Of a DNA stretch of 64,000 nucleotides, positions 25,666 to 33,429 are shown piece after piece (position 1 is the stretch's first letter; each line of letters opens with the position of its first letter). The stretch is from Haemophilus haemolyticus_M (GTDB taxonomy: Bacteria; Pseudomonadota; Gammaproteobacteria; Enterobacterales; Pasteurellaceae): positions 386,726 to 450,725 of the forward strand of contig NZ_QQGD01000001.1 of assembly GCF_003490935.1 (NCBI RefSeq). The letters run 5' to 3'. Position numbers and translations under genes: made by a program. The notes beneath the pieces were generated by a model. That model made no database searches. It was not told the DNA's origin and saw nothing but the letters and a program-made list of their open reading frames with translations.

Positions 25666-26247
25666 ATGAAATTACTCATCATTAATAATCACGATTCTTT
25701 TACTTTTAACTTGGTGGATTTAATTCGAAAATTAAATGTGCCTTATGATGTTTTAAACGTAGAAGATTTAAAGGAAAGTACAGCCGAAAAATACAGTCAT
25801 ATATTGATTTCACCGGGGCCTGATGTACCACGAGCTTATCCACAACTTTTTTCTATGTTGGAAAAATATTATCAGCAAAAATCTATTTTAGGTGTGTGTT
25901 TAGGACATCAAACCTTATGTGAATTTTTTTGTGGTACATTGTATAACTTAGAGAATGTTCGTCATGGCCAGAAACGAATTTTAAAAGTGCGGTCAAATTC
26001 TCCATTATTTTTTAGCCTTCCAAGCGAATTTAATATCGGGCTATATCATTCTTGGGGCGTACAGGAAGACGATTTTCCTCATTGCCTAGAAATCACCGCA
26101 CTTTGTGATGAAGGTGTGGTAATGGCGATGCAGCATAAATCGTTACCAATTTATGGTGTTCAGTTTCATCCTGAGTCTTATATGTCAGACTTTGGTGAGC
26201 AAATTTTGCGTAATTGGTTGGCTATTCCTACGACGATAAATCAATAA
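25666..26247 (+). CDS. pabA: Glutamine amidotransferase subunit (PabA/TrpG family)
   Basis: This class I glutamine amidotransferase supplies ammonia to PabB, and in some bacteria also to anthranilate synthase. The 193-residue protein starts at ATG 25666 (MKLLIINNHDSFTFNL); the open frame runs 19 codons further upstream without homology and through the promoter region. It has the nucleophile Cys in LGVCLGHQTLCE and the catalytic HPE in VQFHPESYM. It is encoded divergently from pabB with a 41-bp gap holding a TTATAA that could act as a -10 in both directions. Context favours PabA over TrpG. Confidence 0.88.
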   Translation: MKLLIINNHDSFTFNLVDLIRKLNVPYDVLNVEDLKESTAEKYSHILISPGPDVPRAYPQLFSMLEKYYQQKSILGVCLGHQTLCEFFCGTLYNLENVRHGQKRILKVRSNSPLFFSLPSEFNIGLYHSWGVQEDDFPHCLEITALCDEGVVMAMQHKSLPIYGVQFHPESYMSDFGEQILRNWLAIPTTINQ

Positions 26248-26253
26248 TAGTGC

Positions 26254-26281
26254 TTGCTTATTAAGCTAAAATACGTATTAT
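26254..26281 (+). promoter_or_regulatory. Putative metK promoter
   Basis: TTGCTT (26254-26259), 16-bp spacer, TATTAT (26276-26281). The predicted start falls at about 26288, inside the MetJ operator. Confidence 0.65.
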
Positions 26282-26305
26282 AGACGTCTATACGTCAATA
26301 CATCC
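26282..26305 (+). promoter_or_regulatory. MetJ operator (tandem met boxes)
   Basis: Three adjoining 8-mers match the met box consensus AGACGTCT: AGACGTCT (8/8), ATACGTCA and ATACATCC. Tandem boxes are how MetJ with S-adenosylmethionine binds cooperatively. The array covers the predicted transcription start of metK, so SAM should repress its own synthesis. Confidence 0.88.
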
Positions 26306-26327
26306 AAATTTAAAAAAGAGAGAAAAT

Positions 26328-27482
26328 ATGTCTAGCTATTTATTTACATCTGAATCTGTATCTGAAGGGCATCCAGATAAAATTGCCGATCAAATTTCTG
26401 ATGCGGTACTTGATGAAATCCTAAAACAAGATCCAAAAGCACGAGTAGCTTGTGAGACCTACGTAAAAACTGGTATGGCATTGGTGGGGGGGGAAATCAC
26501 AACATCAGCATGGGTCGATATTGAGAATTTAACGCGTAAAGTGATTTGTGATATTGGTTATGAACATTCTGAAATGGGTTTTGATGGCCATTCTTGTGCG
26601 GTGCTTAATGCGATTGGTAAACAATCTGTAGATATTAATCAAGGCGTTGATCGTGAAAATCCATTAGATCAAGGCGCTGGCGACCAGGGTATTATGTTTG
26701 GTTATGCCACCAATGAAACGGATGTATTAATGCCAGCAGCTATTACTTATGCACATCGCTTAATGGAAAAACAAGCTGAAGTGCGTAAAAGCGGTAAATT
26801 AGCATGGTTACGTCCAGATGCGAAAAGCCAAGTAACGTTAAAATATGAAGATAATAAAATTGTTGGTGTGGATGCGGTTGTGCTTTCTACTCAACATTCT
26901 GAAGAAGTTAGCCAAAAAGATTTACATGAAGGTGTGATGGAAGAAATTATCAAACCTGTGTTACCAAGTGAATGGCTTTCTAAAGAAACAAAATTCTTCA
27001 TTAACCCGACTGGTCGTTTTGTTATTGGTGGACCTATGGGGGATTGTGGTTTAACTGGTCGTAAAATTATCGTAGATACTTACGGTGGTGCCGCTCGTCA
27101 CGGTGGTGGCGCATTCTCAGGAAAAGATCCATCTAAAGTTGACCGTTCAGCAGCTTATGCGGCACGTTATGTCGCAAAAAATATTGTGGCAGCTGGTTTG
27201 GCAGATCGTTGTGAAATCCAACTTTCTTATGCGATTGGTGTGGCTGATCCAACATCTATCATGGTTGAAACCTTTGGAACTGGAAAAGTTGCGAATGAAT
27301 TATTAGTGTCATTAGTTCGTGAATTCTTTGATTTACGTCCTTATGGTTTAATTAAAATGTTAGATTTAATCCAACCAATCTATCGTGAAACGGCAGCTTA
27401 TGGTCATTTTGGTCGTGAGCAATTCCCTTGGGAAAAAGTGGATCGTGCAGCAGAATTACGTGTTGCAGCGGGATTAAAATAA
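26328..27482 (+). CDS. metK: S-adenosylmethionine synthetase
   Basis: MetK joins methionine and ATP to make SAM, the main methyl donor. The 384-residue protein has SEGHPDKIADQISDAVLDE, GAGDQGIMFGYATNET and the P-loop-like GGGAFSGKDPSKVDRS, all invariant in the family. It is preceded by GAGAG and by a MetJ operator. A run of eight Gs lies inside the gene at about 26486-26493 (codons for Val-Gly-Gly-Glu), unusual for this AT-rich genome and a possible slippage point; the frame is intact. It is closed by its own terminator. Confidence 0.97.
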   Translation: MSSYLFTSESVSEGHPDKIADQISDAVLDEILKQDPKARVACETYVKTGMALVGGEITTSAWVDIENLTRKVICDIGYEHSEMGFDGHSCAVLNAIGKQSVDINQGVDRENPLDQGAGDQGIMFGYATNETDVLMPAAITYAHRLMEKQAEVRKSGKLAWLRPDAKSQVTLKYEDNKIVGVDAVVLSTQHSEEVSQKDLHEGVMEEIIKPVLPSEWLSKETKFFINPTGRFVIGGPMGDCGLTGRKIIVDTYGGAARHGGGAFSGKDPSKVDRSAAYAARYVAKNIVAAGLADRCEIQLSYAIGVADPTSIMVETFGTGKVANELLVSLVREFFDLRPYGLIKMLDLIQPIYRETAAYGHFGREQFPWEKVDRAAELRVAAGLK

Positions 27483-27511
27483 TCTTATTTTTTAATTTAG
27501 TAAATTATATA

Positions 27512-27540
27512 AAAGCCGCTTATCTAGCGGTTTTTTCTTT
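27512..27540 (+). terminator. Terminator of metK
   Basis: AAAGCCGCT (27512-27520) pairs with AGCGGTTTT (27526-27534) and is followed by a T-run. It ends about 10 bases before the sprT start. Confidence 0.9.
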
Positions 27541-27546
27541 TCAATC

Positions 27547-28062
27547 ATGGCATCAATAGAGCAAATTCCATTTCGTCATTTAAAAATGCAAGTACAACGA
27601 AAATTGAGTCAATCTTTGCAGCTTGCAGAGGTGTACTTCAAGCGAAAATTTACAATGCCTGAGGTAAATTATGAGTTACGTGGAATAAAGGCAGGAGTAG
27701 CTTACCTACAAAAAAATGAAATAAAATTTAACCGCACTTTGTTATTAGAAAATGCAGATGAATTTATTCGACAAGTTGTGCCACATGAGCTTGCGCATTT
27801 GATTGTGTATCAAATGTTTGGTCGTGTAAAACCTCATGGTCGGGAATGGCAGATTGTAATGAATGAAATTTTTAAGCTTCCTGCGGATACTTGTCATCAA
27901 TTTGATATAAAAAATGTGCAAGGGAAAACTTTTGAATATAGATGTGCGTGTCAAACTCATTTTCTAAGTATTCGACGTCATAATAGAGTCGTGAAAGAAA
28001 ACATTGAATATTTATGTAGAAAATGTAAGGGGAAATTAGTTTTTGTCGATGAAATAGAATAA
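27547..28062 (+). CDS. sprT: SprT family zinc protein
   Basis: The 171-residue protein has the metalloprotease motif HELAHLIVYQMFG (HExxH) and a C-terminal zinc ribbon with cysteines in YRCACQTH and YLCRKCKG. It is similar to E. coli SprT and related to the Spartan proteases that cut DNA-protein crosslinks; the bacterial role is not settled. The start is kept at ATG 27547 because the N terminus aligns with SprT. There is no clear Shine-Dalgarno, and the metK terminator is only ~10 bases upstream, so expression probably relies on read-through or is low. An exact uptake signal is at 27731. Confidence 0.9.
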   Translation: MASIEQIPFRHLKMQVQRKLSQSLQLAEVYFKRKFTMPEVNYELRGIKAGVAYLQKNEIKFNRTLLLENADEFIRQVVPHELAHLIVYQMFGRVKPHGREWQIVMNEIFKLPADTCHQFDIKNVQGKTFEYRCACQTHFLSIRRHNRVVKENIEYLCRKCKGKLVFVDEIE

Positions 28063-28112
28063 TTTTTGTGATATATTCTTCCAGTTTATTCAATAAATAA
28101 AGGAGTTATCCA

Positions 28113-28625
28113 ATGAAAAAATCTTTATTAGCCGTTATTGTTGGTGCATTTGCCTTTGCTTCTGTTGCAAATGCGAATATCTATGCTGAAGGCGATATCG
28201 GTTTATCTCAAACTCAAGCAAACGGTAGTAATAATACTCGAATTGAACCTCGTGTAGCGGTTGGTTATAAATTAGGAAATACGCGTGTTGCGGGTGATTA
28301 TACTCATCATGGAAAAGTTGATGGTGCGAAAATTCACGGTTTAGGTGCGTCAGTATTATATGATTTTGATACAAATTCTAAAGTTCAGCCTTATGTCGGT
28401 GCTCGCGTAGCAGCTAACCAGTTTAAATATGATAACAGAGCTAACCAACCATATAGAAGTTCCTCAGAAATTAAGCTCGGCTATGGCGTTGTAGCAGGTG
28501 CAAAATATAAGTTAGATGGTAACTGGTACGCTAATGGTGGGATTGAGTACAATCGTTTAGGTAATTTTGATAGTACCAAAGTTAATAACTATGGTGCGAA
28601 AGTTGGTGTGGGTTACGGATTCTAA
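28113..28625 (+). CDS. Opacity-type outer-membrane beta-barrel protein
   Basis: A 170-residue precursor with a signal peptide ending VANA (about 21 residues) and then alternating beta strands rich in Gly, Tyr and Asn (VAVGYKLGNTRVAGDYTHH, KLGYGVVAGAKYKLDGNWY), ending in aromatic-terminated VGVGYGF. This is the layout of a small eight-stranded OmpA/Opa-like barrel. It corresponds to the opa-like gene known in H. influenzae. Function in adhesion is suggested by the family only. It has its own AGGAG ribosome site and is followed by a strong hairpin. Confidence 0.85.
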   Translation: MKKSLLAVIVGAFAFASVANANIYAEGDIGLSQTQANGSNNTRIEPRVAVGYKLGNTRVAGDYTHHGKVDGAKIHGLGASVLYDFDTNSKVQPYVGARVAANQFKYDNRANQPYRSSSEIKLGYGVVAGAKYKLDGNWYANGGIEYNRLGNFDSTKVNNYGAKVGVGYGF

Positions 28626-28666
28626 TTTTTAGAATACAAAAATCTTTTTTATAAAACACTTTAATT

Positions 28667-28705
28667 TAACGGTGATCGTCTAAGGCGATCACCGTTATTC
28701 GTTTT
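28667..28705 (+). terminator. Terminator-like hairpin after the Opa gene
   Basis: A perfect 12-bp stem (28667-28678 with 28686-28697; arms TAACGGTGATCG and CGATCACCGTTA) with a 7-nt loop, followed by TTCGTTTT. Confidence 0.85.
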
Positions 28706-28800
28706 AGGGCAGAGTAGAAAATAGTTGACTAAAAGTGCGGTTAAAATTCTCGGAAATCTTATTTTTCAATAGCTTTTTGAGAAAACTATCACATTAAAAT

Positions 28801-28829
28801 ATAAAAAATCCCAACCTAGGTTGGGATTT
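28801..28829 (-). terminator. Terminator of the art operon (perfect palindrome)
   Basis: Bases 28806-28829 form a perfect 24-bp palindrome (arm AAATCCCAACCT). On the minus strand it is followed by TTTTTAT. A related stem closes gmhA at 31745-31774. Confidence 0.88.
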
Positions 28830-28856
28830 AAAAATGACTAAAAATTTTACTGCACT

Positions 28857-29540
28857 TTATGCTTTGCTTATTTCAAAACGTTCAAATGCCAATACTTTTT
28901 TCTCTAATTTACGTAGCAATAAAGTTGCAATACCCGTAATAATTAAATAGATGCCGCCCGCAATGCCGTAAATTGTCAGTGCATCATATTCTGTACCATA
29001 AAGTTGGCGAGCATAGCCCATAATATCCATAATCGTAATGGTGGAGGCTAATGCCGTTCCTTTAAATACCAAAATAATTTCGTTACTGTAAGACGGCAAC
29101 GCACGTTTTAAGGCATAAGGAATTAAAACTTTTAAAGTTTGTATGCGGTTTAGTCCTAATGCGGCACAACTTTCCCATTGTCCTTTTGCAATGGCTTTCA
29201 CTGCACCATGAAATAATTGTGTGGAGTAGGCTGCACTGTTTAGCGCTAAAGCTAATGCAGCACAGAACCAGGCATTGGATAAGAGATACCATAATGGGCT
29301 GTCAATAATCCACTGGAATTGGCCCGGCCCCGCATAAATTAAAAAGAACTGTACTAACAGTGGCGTGCCAGTGAATAAAGTGAGGTATAAATTAACCGCT
29401 CTTTTTACCCATTTGTTTTCCATTGAAAGCAAAAAGGTGAGAAATAATGCCAAACAGAAGGCAATCAACAACGATACGACTGTAAGCAACAAACTCGTTG
29501 GAATCCCTTGTGCGATTACGCTTAAATATTCTTGAAACAT
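28857..29540 (-). CDS. artM: Arginine ABC transporter permease ArtM
   Basis: ArtM is an inner-membrane permease of 227 residues with about five hydrophobic helices and the EAA loop (GAVKAIAKGQWESCAALGLNRIQTLKVLIP) that docks on ArtP. It forms the channel with ArtQ. It is the last gene of artPIQM, sharing one base with artQ. Specificity for arginine comes from the operon, the binding protein type and the ArgR-like operator. Confidence 0.92.
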   Translation of the reverse strand: MFQEYLSVIAQGIPTSLLLTVVSLLIAFCLALFLTFLLSMENKWVKRAVNLYLTLFTGTPLLVQFFLIYAGPGQFQWIIDSPLWYLLSNAWFCAALALALNSAAYSTQLFHGAVKAIAKGQWESCAALGLNRIQTLKVLIPYALKRALPSYSNEIILVFKGTALASTITIMDIMGYARQLYGTEYDALTIYGIAGGIYLIITGIATLLLRKLEKKVLAFERFEISKA

Positions 29541-30205
29541 TATTTCACGCCCCTTTCAAAACGAGTAAAACGTAGCTCTAATTTTCGAATACCAACTTGG
29601 CTAATTAATGTTACCGCTAAATAAATTAACGCAGCAATACCGTACCAAGTAAAGGGTTGATGAGTATTGGTATTAATCAGATCCGCTTGGCGCATCAAAT
29701 CGTCCACGCCGATTAATGAAACCAATGCCGTATCTTTTAGTAATACAAGCCATTGATTGCTTAAACCTGGTAAGGCATGGCGCCATACTTGTGGCATGAC
29801 AATGTAGATGAACGTATAGCTTTTGCTTAAGCCTAACGCTGCGCCAGATTCCCATTGGCCTTTCGGAATAGCTTGAATTGCACCGCGTAATGTTTGTGAA
29901 GCATAAGCTGCAAAAATGAGAGAAAGTGCAAATACACCGCAGCCAAATGCTCCAAATTCAATGTATTCTCCTGTTAGTATTTCTACTAATTCAGTAGAAC
30001 CAAAATATACGAGTAATACAACGAGAATTTCAGGTAAGCCACGCAATAAAGCAATGAGTATTGCCGTTGGTTTACCAACAAAACGATTTGCTTCAAGTAC
30101 GGCAAAAATTAGGCTTAAAAATAACCCTAGGATTAATGAACAGACCGCAAGCCCTAAAGTCATTAGGGCTGCGGTAAACATTAAAGAAAGAAAATCATAA
30201 CTCAT
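29540..30205 (-). CDS. artQ: Arginine ABC transporter permease ArtQ
   Basis: This is the 221-residue partner of ArtM, with several membrane helices from the N terminus (LMTLGLAVCSLILGLFLSLI) and the EAA motif GAIQAIPKGQWESGAALGLSKSYTFIYIVMP. The gene lies 3 bp downstream of artI and touches artM, typical of tight translational coupling. Polar amino-acid transporter permease family. Confidence 0.92.
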   Translation of the reverse strand: MSYDFLSLMFTAALMTLGLAVCSLILGLFLSLIFAVLEANRFVGKPTAILIALLRGLPEILVVLLVYFGSTELVEILTGEYIEFGAFGCGVFALSLIFAAYASQTLRGAIQAIPKGQWESGAALGLSKSYTFIYIVMPQVWRHALPGLSNQWLVLLKDTALVSLIGVDDLMRQADLINTNTHQPFTWYGIAALIYLAVTLISQVGIRKLELRFTRFERGVK

Positions 30206-30208
30206 AGA

Positions 30209-30928
30209 TTATTTTGTCATCCATTTATCATAGATTTTTTGGTATTCACCATTTGCTTTAATTGCAGCTAAACCTTTGTTTAATTGCTCTGCTAATTCTT
30301 TATTTGATTTATGCATAGCAATACCTAAACCATTACCAAAATATTTTTTATTTGCTACTTTTTCACCAACAAATTGCATTTCTGGCTCTTTGCTAATCAT
30401 ATCTGCAAGTACTGCGGTATCACCAAAAATCATATCAATTCTACCGCTCTTTAAGTCTAAAATTGCGCTTTGTAAGCTCGCATAAGCCTTAGTTGTATAT
30501 TGCTTAGTTTCAGCTACTGTGTATTGTTGGAATGTGGTTCCATTTTGAACGCCGACATTTTTTGCACTTTCTAACGTTGCTTTTCCTTTAAGGGTTACAT
30601 AGCTTGCAGTGCTATCGTAATATGCATCAGAGAATAAAACCTGTTTTGCTCTCGCATCGGTAATATCAATAGCGGAAATGGATGCATCAAAGCGTTTTGC
30701 TTTTAAATTTGGAATTAGTGCATCAAAAGCTTCGCCTTTGAATTTACACGTTGCTTGGATTTCTTTACAAATTGCATTTGCCACATCAATATCAAAACCA
30801 ATAATCTCGCCTTTTTCATTTGTGGTTTCAAATGGTGGATAGCTAGGTTCCATTGCAAAAGTAAGCTCTTGTGCGCTTGCTGCTACGGATGCGCCTAATA
30901 AAATTGCAGTTAATAATGTTTTTTTCAT
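30209..30928 (-). CDS. artI: Arginine-binding periplasmic protein ArtI
   Basis: This 239-residue precursor has a signal peptide ending SVAASA and then a family 3 solute-binding fold (ELTFAMEPSYPPFETTNEKGEIIGFDIDVANAIC; FDASISAIDITDARAKQVLFSDAYY). It captures arginine in the periplasm and delivers it to ArtQM. There is only one binding protein here, whereas E. coli has ArtI and ArtJ. It is followed closely by artQ. Confidence 0.92.
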   Translation of the reverse strand: MKKTLLTAILLGASVAASAQELTFAMEPSYPPFETTNEKGEIIGFDIDVANAICKEIQATCKFKGEAFDALIPNLKAKRFDASISAIDITDARAKQVLFSDAYYDSTASYVTLKGKATLESAKNVGVQNGTTFQQYTVAETKQYTTKAYASLQSAILDLKSGRIDMIFGDTAVLADMISKEPEMQFVGEKVANKKYFGNGLGIAMHKSNKELAEQLNKGLAAIKANGEYQKIYDKWMTK

Positions 30929-30945
30929 AATAAAATCCTTATTCT

Positions 30946-31677
30946 CTAGTGAGAAAGATATTGTTTAAATTGTTCGGTTTTCGGGTTTTCAAAACAATCT
31001 GCCGAGCCTATTTCGACAATTTTTCCCTGTTCCATATATACCACTTTCGTTGCTACTTTTTGTGCAACATTGACTTCGTGGGTTACAATCACTTGCGTAA
31101 TGCCGGTTTCTTGTAATTCTTTAATAATATCTACCACTTGTGCAGTAATTTCTGGATCTAGCGCTGCCGTTGGTTCATCAAATAACAGAACTTGTGGCTT
31201 CATCATCAGTGCGCGGGCTATTGCAACACGTTGTTGCTGGCCGCCTGATAAATGTAATGGAAAGCGATCTGCCAGTTGTTCTAAACGTAAACGTTTTAAC
31301 AACTCCATTGCATCTGCTTTGACTTCATTTTCACTTACACCGCGCACTTTCATTGGTGCTTCAATTAAGTTTTCAATAACAGTTAAATGTGGCCAAAGGT
31401 GATATTGTTGAAATACCATTCCTACATCTTGGCGTAATTGTCGGATTGCTTTGGGATTTGCTATTGCATTGGATAAATTAAAATCATTATTTGCAATACT
31501 TAATTCACCAGACTTCGGTACTTCTAATAAATTTAATGTGCGAATCAATGTGCTTTTACCTGCGCCACTTGGGCCAAGCAATACAACGGTATCACCCTCA
31601 TTAGCTTCAAGATTAATATCAAATAATGCTTGAGATGAACCGTAAAAGAAATTTAGATTTTTAACACGAATAGTCAT
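30946..31677 (-). CDS. artP: Arginine ABC transporter ATPase ArtP
   Basis: This is the ATP-binding subunit of 243 residues: Walker A GPSGAGKST, Q-loop QQYHLWPHLT, signature LSGGQQQRVAIARALMMKP, Walker B VLLFDEPTAALDPE, switch His in VTHEVNVA. It heads the artPIQM operon and is preceded by a promoter overlapping an ArgR-like palindrome. The order P-I-Q-M is as in E. coli. Confidence 0.94.
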   Translation of the reverse strand: MTIRVKNLNFFYGSSQALFDINLEANEGDTVVLLGPSGAGKSTLIRTLNLLEVPKSGELSIANNDFNLSNAIANPKAIRQLRQDVGMVFQQYHLWPHLTVIENLIEAPMKVRGVSENEVKADAMELLKRLRLEQLADRFPLHLSGGQQQRVAIARALMMKPQVLLFDEPTAALDPEITAQVVDIIKELQETGITQVIVTHEVNVAQKVATKVVYMEQGKIVEIGSADCFENPKTEQFKQYLSH

Positions 31678-31706
31678 TTCAATTTTCTCGTCTTTTAAGA
31701 TGAAAA

Positions 31707-31736
31707 AATATTACATTTTTATGCATAATTATGCAA
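31707..31736 (-). promoter_or_regulatory. artP promoter with overlapping ArgR-like operator
   Basis: On the minus strand, TTGCAT (31731-31736), 17-bp spacer, TAATAT (31708-31713). A perfect palindrome TGCATAATTATGCA (31722-31735) sits over the -35 and spacer and resembles an ARG half-box pair (TGnAT-N4-ATnCA). Arginine-bound ArgR would repress uptake. Confidence 0.7.
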
Positions 31737-31744
31737 GTGGCATA

Positions 31745-31774
31745 AATAAAAAATCCCAAAAAAATTTGGGATTT
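31745..31774 (-). terminator. Terminator of gmhA
   Basis: AAATCCCAAA (31751-31760) pairs with TTTGGGATTT (31765-31774) around AAAA. On the minus strand it is followed by TTTATTTATG. Confidence 0.85.
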
Positions 31775-31802
31775 TAGAAATTCGATTAAAATCAACCGCA
31801 CT

Positions 31803-32387
31803 TTAGGCTTCTTTAGCCATCTCAAACTCAATTAACATCATTAAAATATGAATGACTTTGATATGGATTTCTTGAATACGATCTGCATAACGGAAATGTG
31901 GCACACGAATTTCAACATCCGCTAATCCAGCCATTTTTCCTCCATCTTTACCTGTCATCGCAATGACTTTCATGCCTTTTGCTTTTGCGGCTTCAATGGC
32001 GTTTAAAATATTTTTTGAATTACCAGAGGTCGATAAACCGAATAACACATCGCCTTTTTGACCCACCGCTTCAACATAGCGAGAAAAGACATATTCATAA
32101 CCAAAATCATTACTTACACAGCTTAAATGACTTACATCTGAAATCGCAATAGCAGGGTAGCCAGGACGATTTTCACGATAACGACCTGTTAATTCTTCTG
32201 CAAAATGCATCGCATCACAGTGCGAACCACCGTTACCACAAGAAAGCACTTTTCCGCCTTGCTTGAAACTGTTGGAAATTAATAATGCCGCTTCTTGAAT
32301 TAATTTAATGTTATTTTTATCAGCAATGAATTTGTTTAACACATCTTGTGCTTCCACAAGTTCTGCTTTTATTTGCTCTAAATACAT
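31803..32387 (-). CDS. gmhA: Sedoheptulose-7-phosphate isomerase
   Basis: GmhA makes D-glycero-D-manno-heptose 7-phosphate, the first step to the heptoses of the lipooligosaccharide core. The 194-residue SIS-fold protein shows KVLSCGNGGSHCDAMHFAEELTGRYRENRPGYPAIAI, which covers the active site, and LFGLSTSGNSKNILNAIEAA, the phosphosugar loop. It is monocistronic, divergent from the ligase gene, and preceded by AAGGAG. Confidence 0.96.
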   Translation of the reverse strand: MYLEQIKAELVEAQDVLNKFIADKNNIKLIQEAALLISNSFKQGGKVLSCGNGGSHCDAMHFAEELTGRYRENRPGYPAIAISDVSHLSCVSNDFGYEYVFSRYVEAVGQKGDVLFGLSTSGNSKNILNAIEAAKAKGMKVIAMTGKDGGKMAGLADVEIRVPHFRYADRIQEIHIKVIHILMMLIEFEMAKEA

Positions 32388-32490
32388 TGATTGCTCCTTG
32401 TTGGGAATAAAATCGCGATGGCATTGTATAGCAGATAAACATTCTCCGCTAGCCTAAATAAAAATTCATCTTTTTCTGATGAAGTGAGGA

Positions 32491-32514
32491 TTTTTTGCGA
32501 TTTAGATCGTAATA
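32491..32514 (+). promoter_or_regulatory. CRP-S (Sxy-dependent) competence site
   Basis: TGCGA (32496-32500), six bases, TCGTA (32507-32511), with a T-rich left flank. A C at the second core position instead of the CRP-N T is the hallmark of CRP-S sites that need Sxy. Its centre at 32503.5 is ~41 bases before a start predicted from GATTAT (32534-32539), the class II geometry. Confidence 0.75.
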
Positions 32515-32594
32515 GTGAATTTGCGTGCTTTTAGATTATTTCAGATACACTTATTCTGAAAAAAATGACCAGTTCTAAGATTTACAAAAATACC

Positions 32595-33401
32595 ATGAAA
32601 TTTTATCGCACTTTGTTACTTTTATTCGTAAGCTCTTTCGCTTTGGCTAGCCCAGACTTAATGCTTCTTCATACCTACGATAATCAACCAATAGAAGGTT
32701 GGGTTATGTCCGAAAAATTAGATGGCGTACGCGGTTATTGGGATGGAAATCAATTATTAACCCGGCAGGGGCAACGTTTATCTCCTCCAGCCTATTTCAT
32801 TAAGGATTTTCCGCCTTTTACTATTGATGGCGAATTATTTAGTGAGCGGAATCATTTTGAGGAAATTTCATCAATCACAAAATCTTTTAAAGGCGATGGT
32901 TGGGAAAAACTTAAATTGTATGTTTTTGATGTGCCTGATGCAGAAGGCAATTTATTTGATCGTTTAGCTAAATTGAAAGCGTATTTACTTGAACATCCAA
33001 CAACTTATATTGAAATTATTGAACAAATTCCAGTGAGAGATAAAGCGCATTTATATGAGTTTCTTAATCAAATCGAATCTTTGAAGGGGGAAGGTGTCGT
33101 AGTACGAGATCCTTATGCACCTTATGAACGAAAACGTAGCCATCGGATTTTAAAATTAAAAACGACTCAAGATGAAGAATGTACGGTTATTACACACCAT
33201 AAAGGCAAAGGGCAATTTGAAAATGTGATGGGGGCTTTAACTTGTAAAAATCATCGGGGAGAATTTAAAATTGGTTCAGGTTTTAATTTAAATGAACGAG
33301 AAAATCCCCCTCAGATAGGAGTCGTGATTACTTATAAATATCGAGGCCTTACGAATAGTGGAAAACCTCGATTTGCAACCTATTGGCGAGAGAAAAAATG
33401 A
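32595..33401 (+). CDS. ligA: Secreted ATP-dependent DNA ligase
   Basis: A minimal ATP-dependent ligase of 268 residues, biochemically known from H. influenzae, carrying an N-terminal signal peptide (KFYRTLLLLFVSSFALA). The adenylated lysine is Lys41 in SEKLDGVRG. FTIDGELFS, KLYVFDVPD, GEGVVVRDP and ILKLK give the other nucleotidyltransferase motifs, followed by an OB domain (FKIGSGFN). The start is ATG 32595, which begins the signal peptide; an upstream in-frame ATG at 32565 is possible. A CRP-S site puts it in the natural-competence regulon, so it probably acts on DNA in the periplasm during uptake. It should not be confused with the NAD-dependent chromosomal ligase of the same name. Confidence 0.92.
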   Translation: MKFYRTLLLLFVSSFALASPDLMLLHTYDNQPIEGWVMSEKLDGVRGYWDGNQLLTRQGQRLSPPAYFIKDFPPFTIDGELFSERNHFEEISSITKSFKGDGWEKLKLYVFDVPDAEGNLFDRLAKLKAYLLEHPTTYIEIIEQIPVRDKAHLYEFLNQIESLKGEGVVVRDPYAPYERKRSHRILKLKTTQDEECTVITHHKGKGQFENVMGALTCKNHRGEFKIGSGFNLNERENPPQIGVVITYKYRGLTNSGKPRFATYWREKK

Positions 33402-33429
33402 GCCTATTTATCAGTCTGACAAAATGAAT

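Noticed and set aside
27541..27570. Possible mis-annotated sprT start because of the missing ribosome site and the terminator just upstream
   Set aside because: The N-terminal residues from 27547 align with SprT and later ATGs would remove conserved sequence, so the start is kept.
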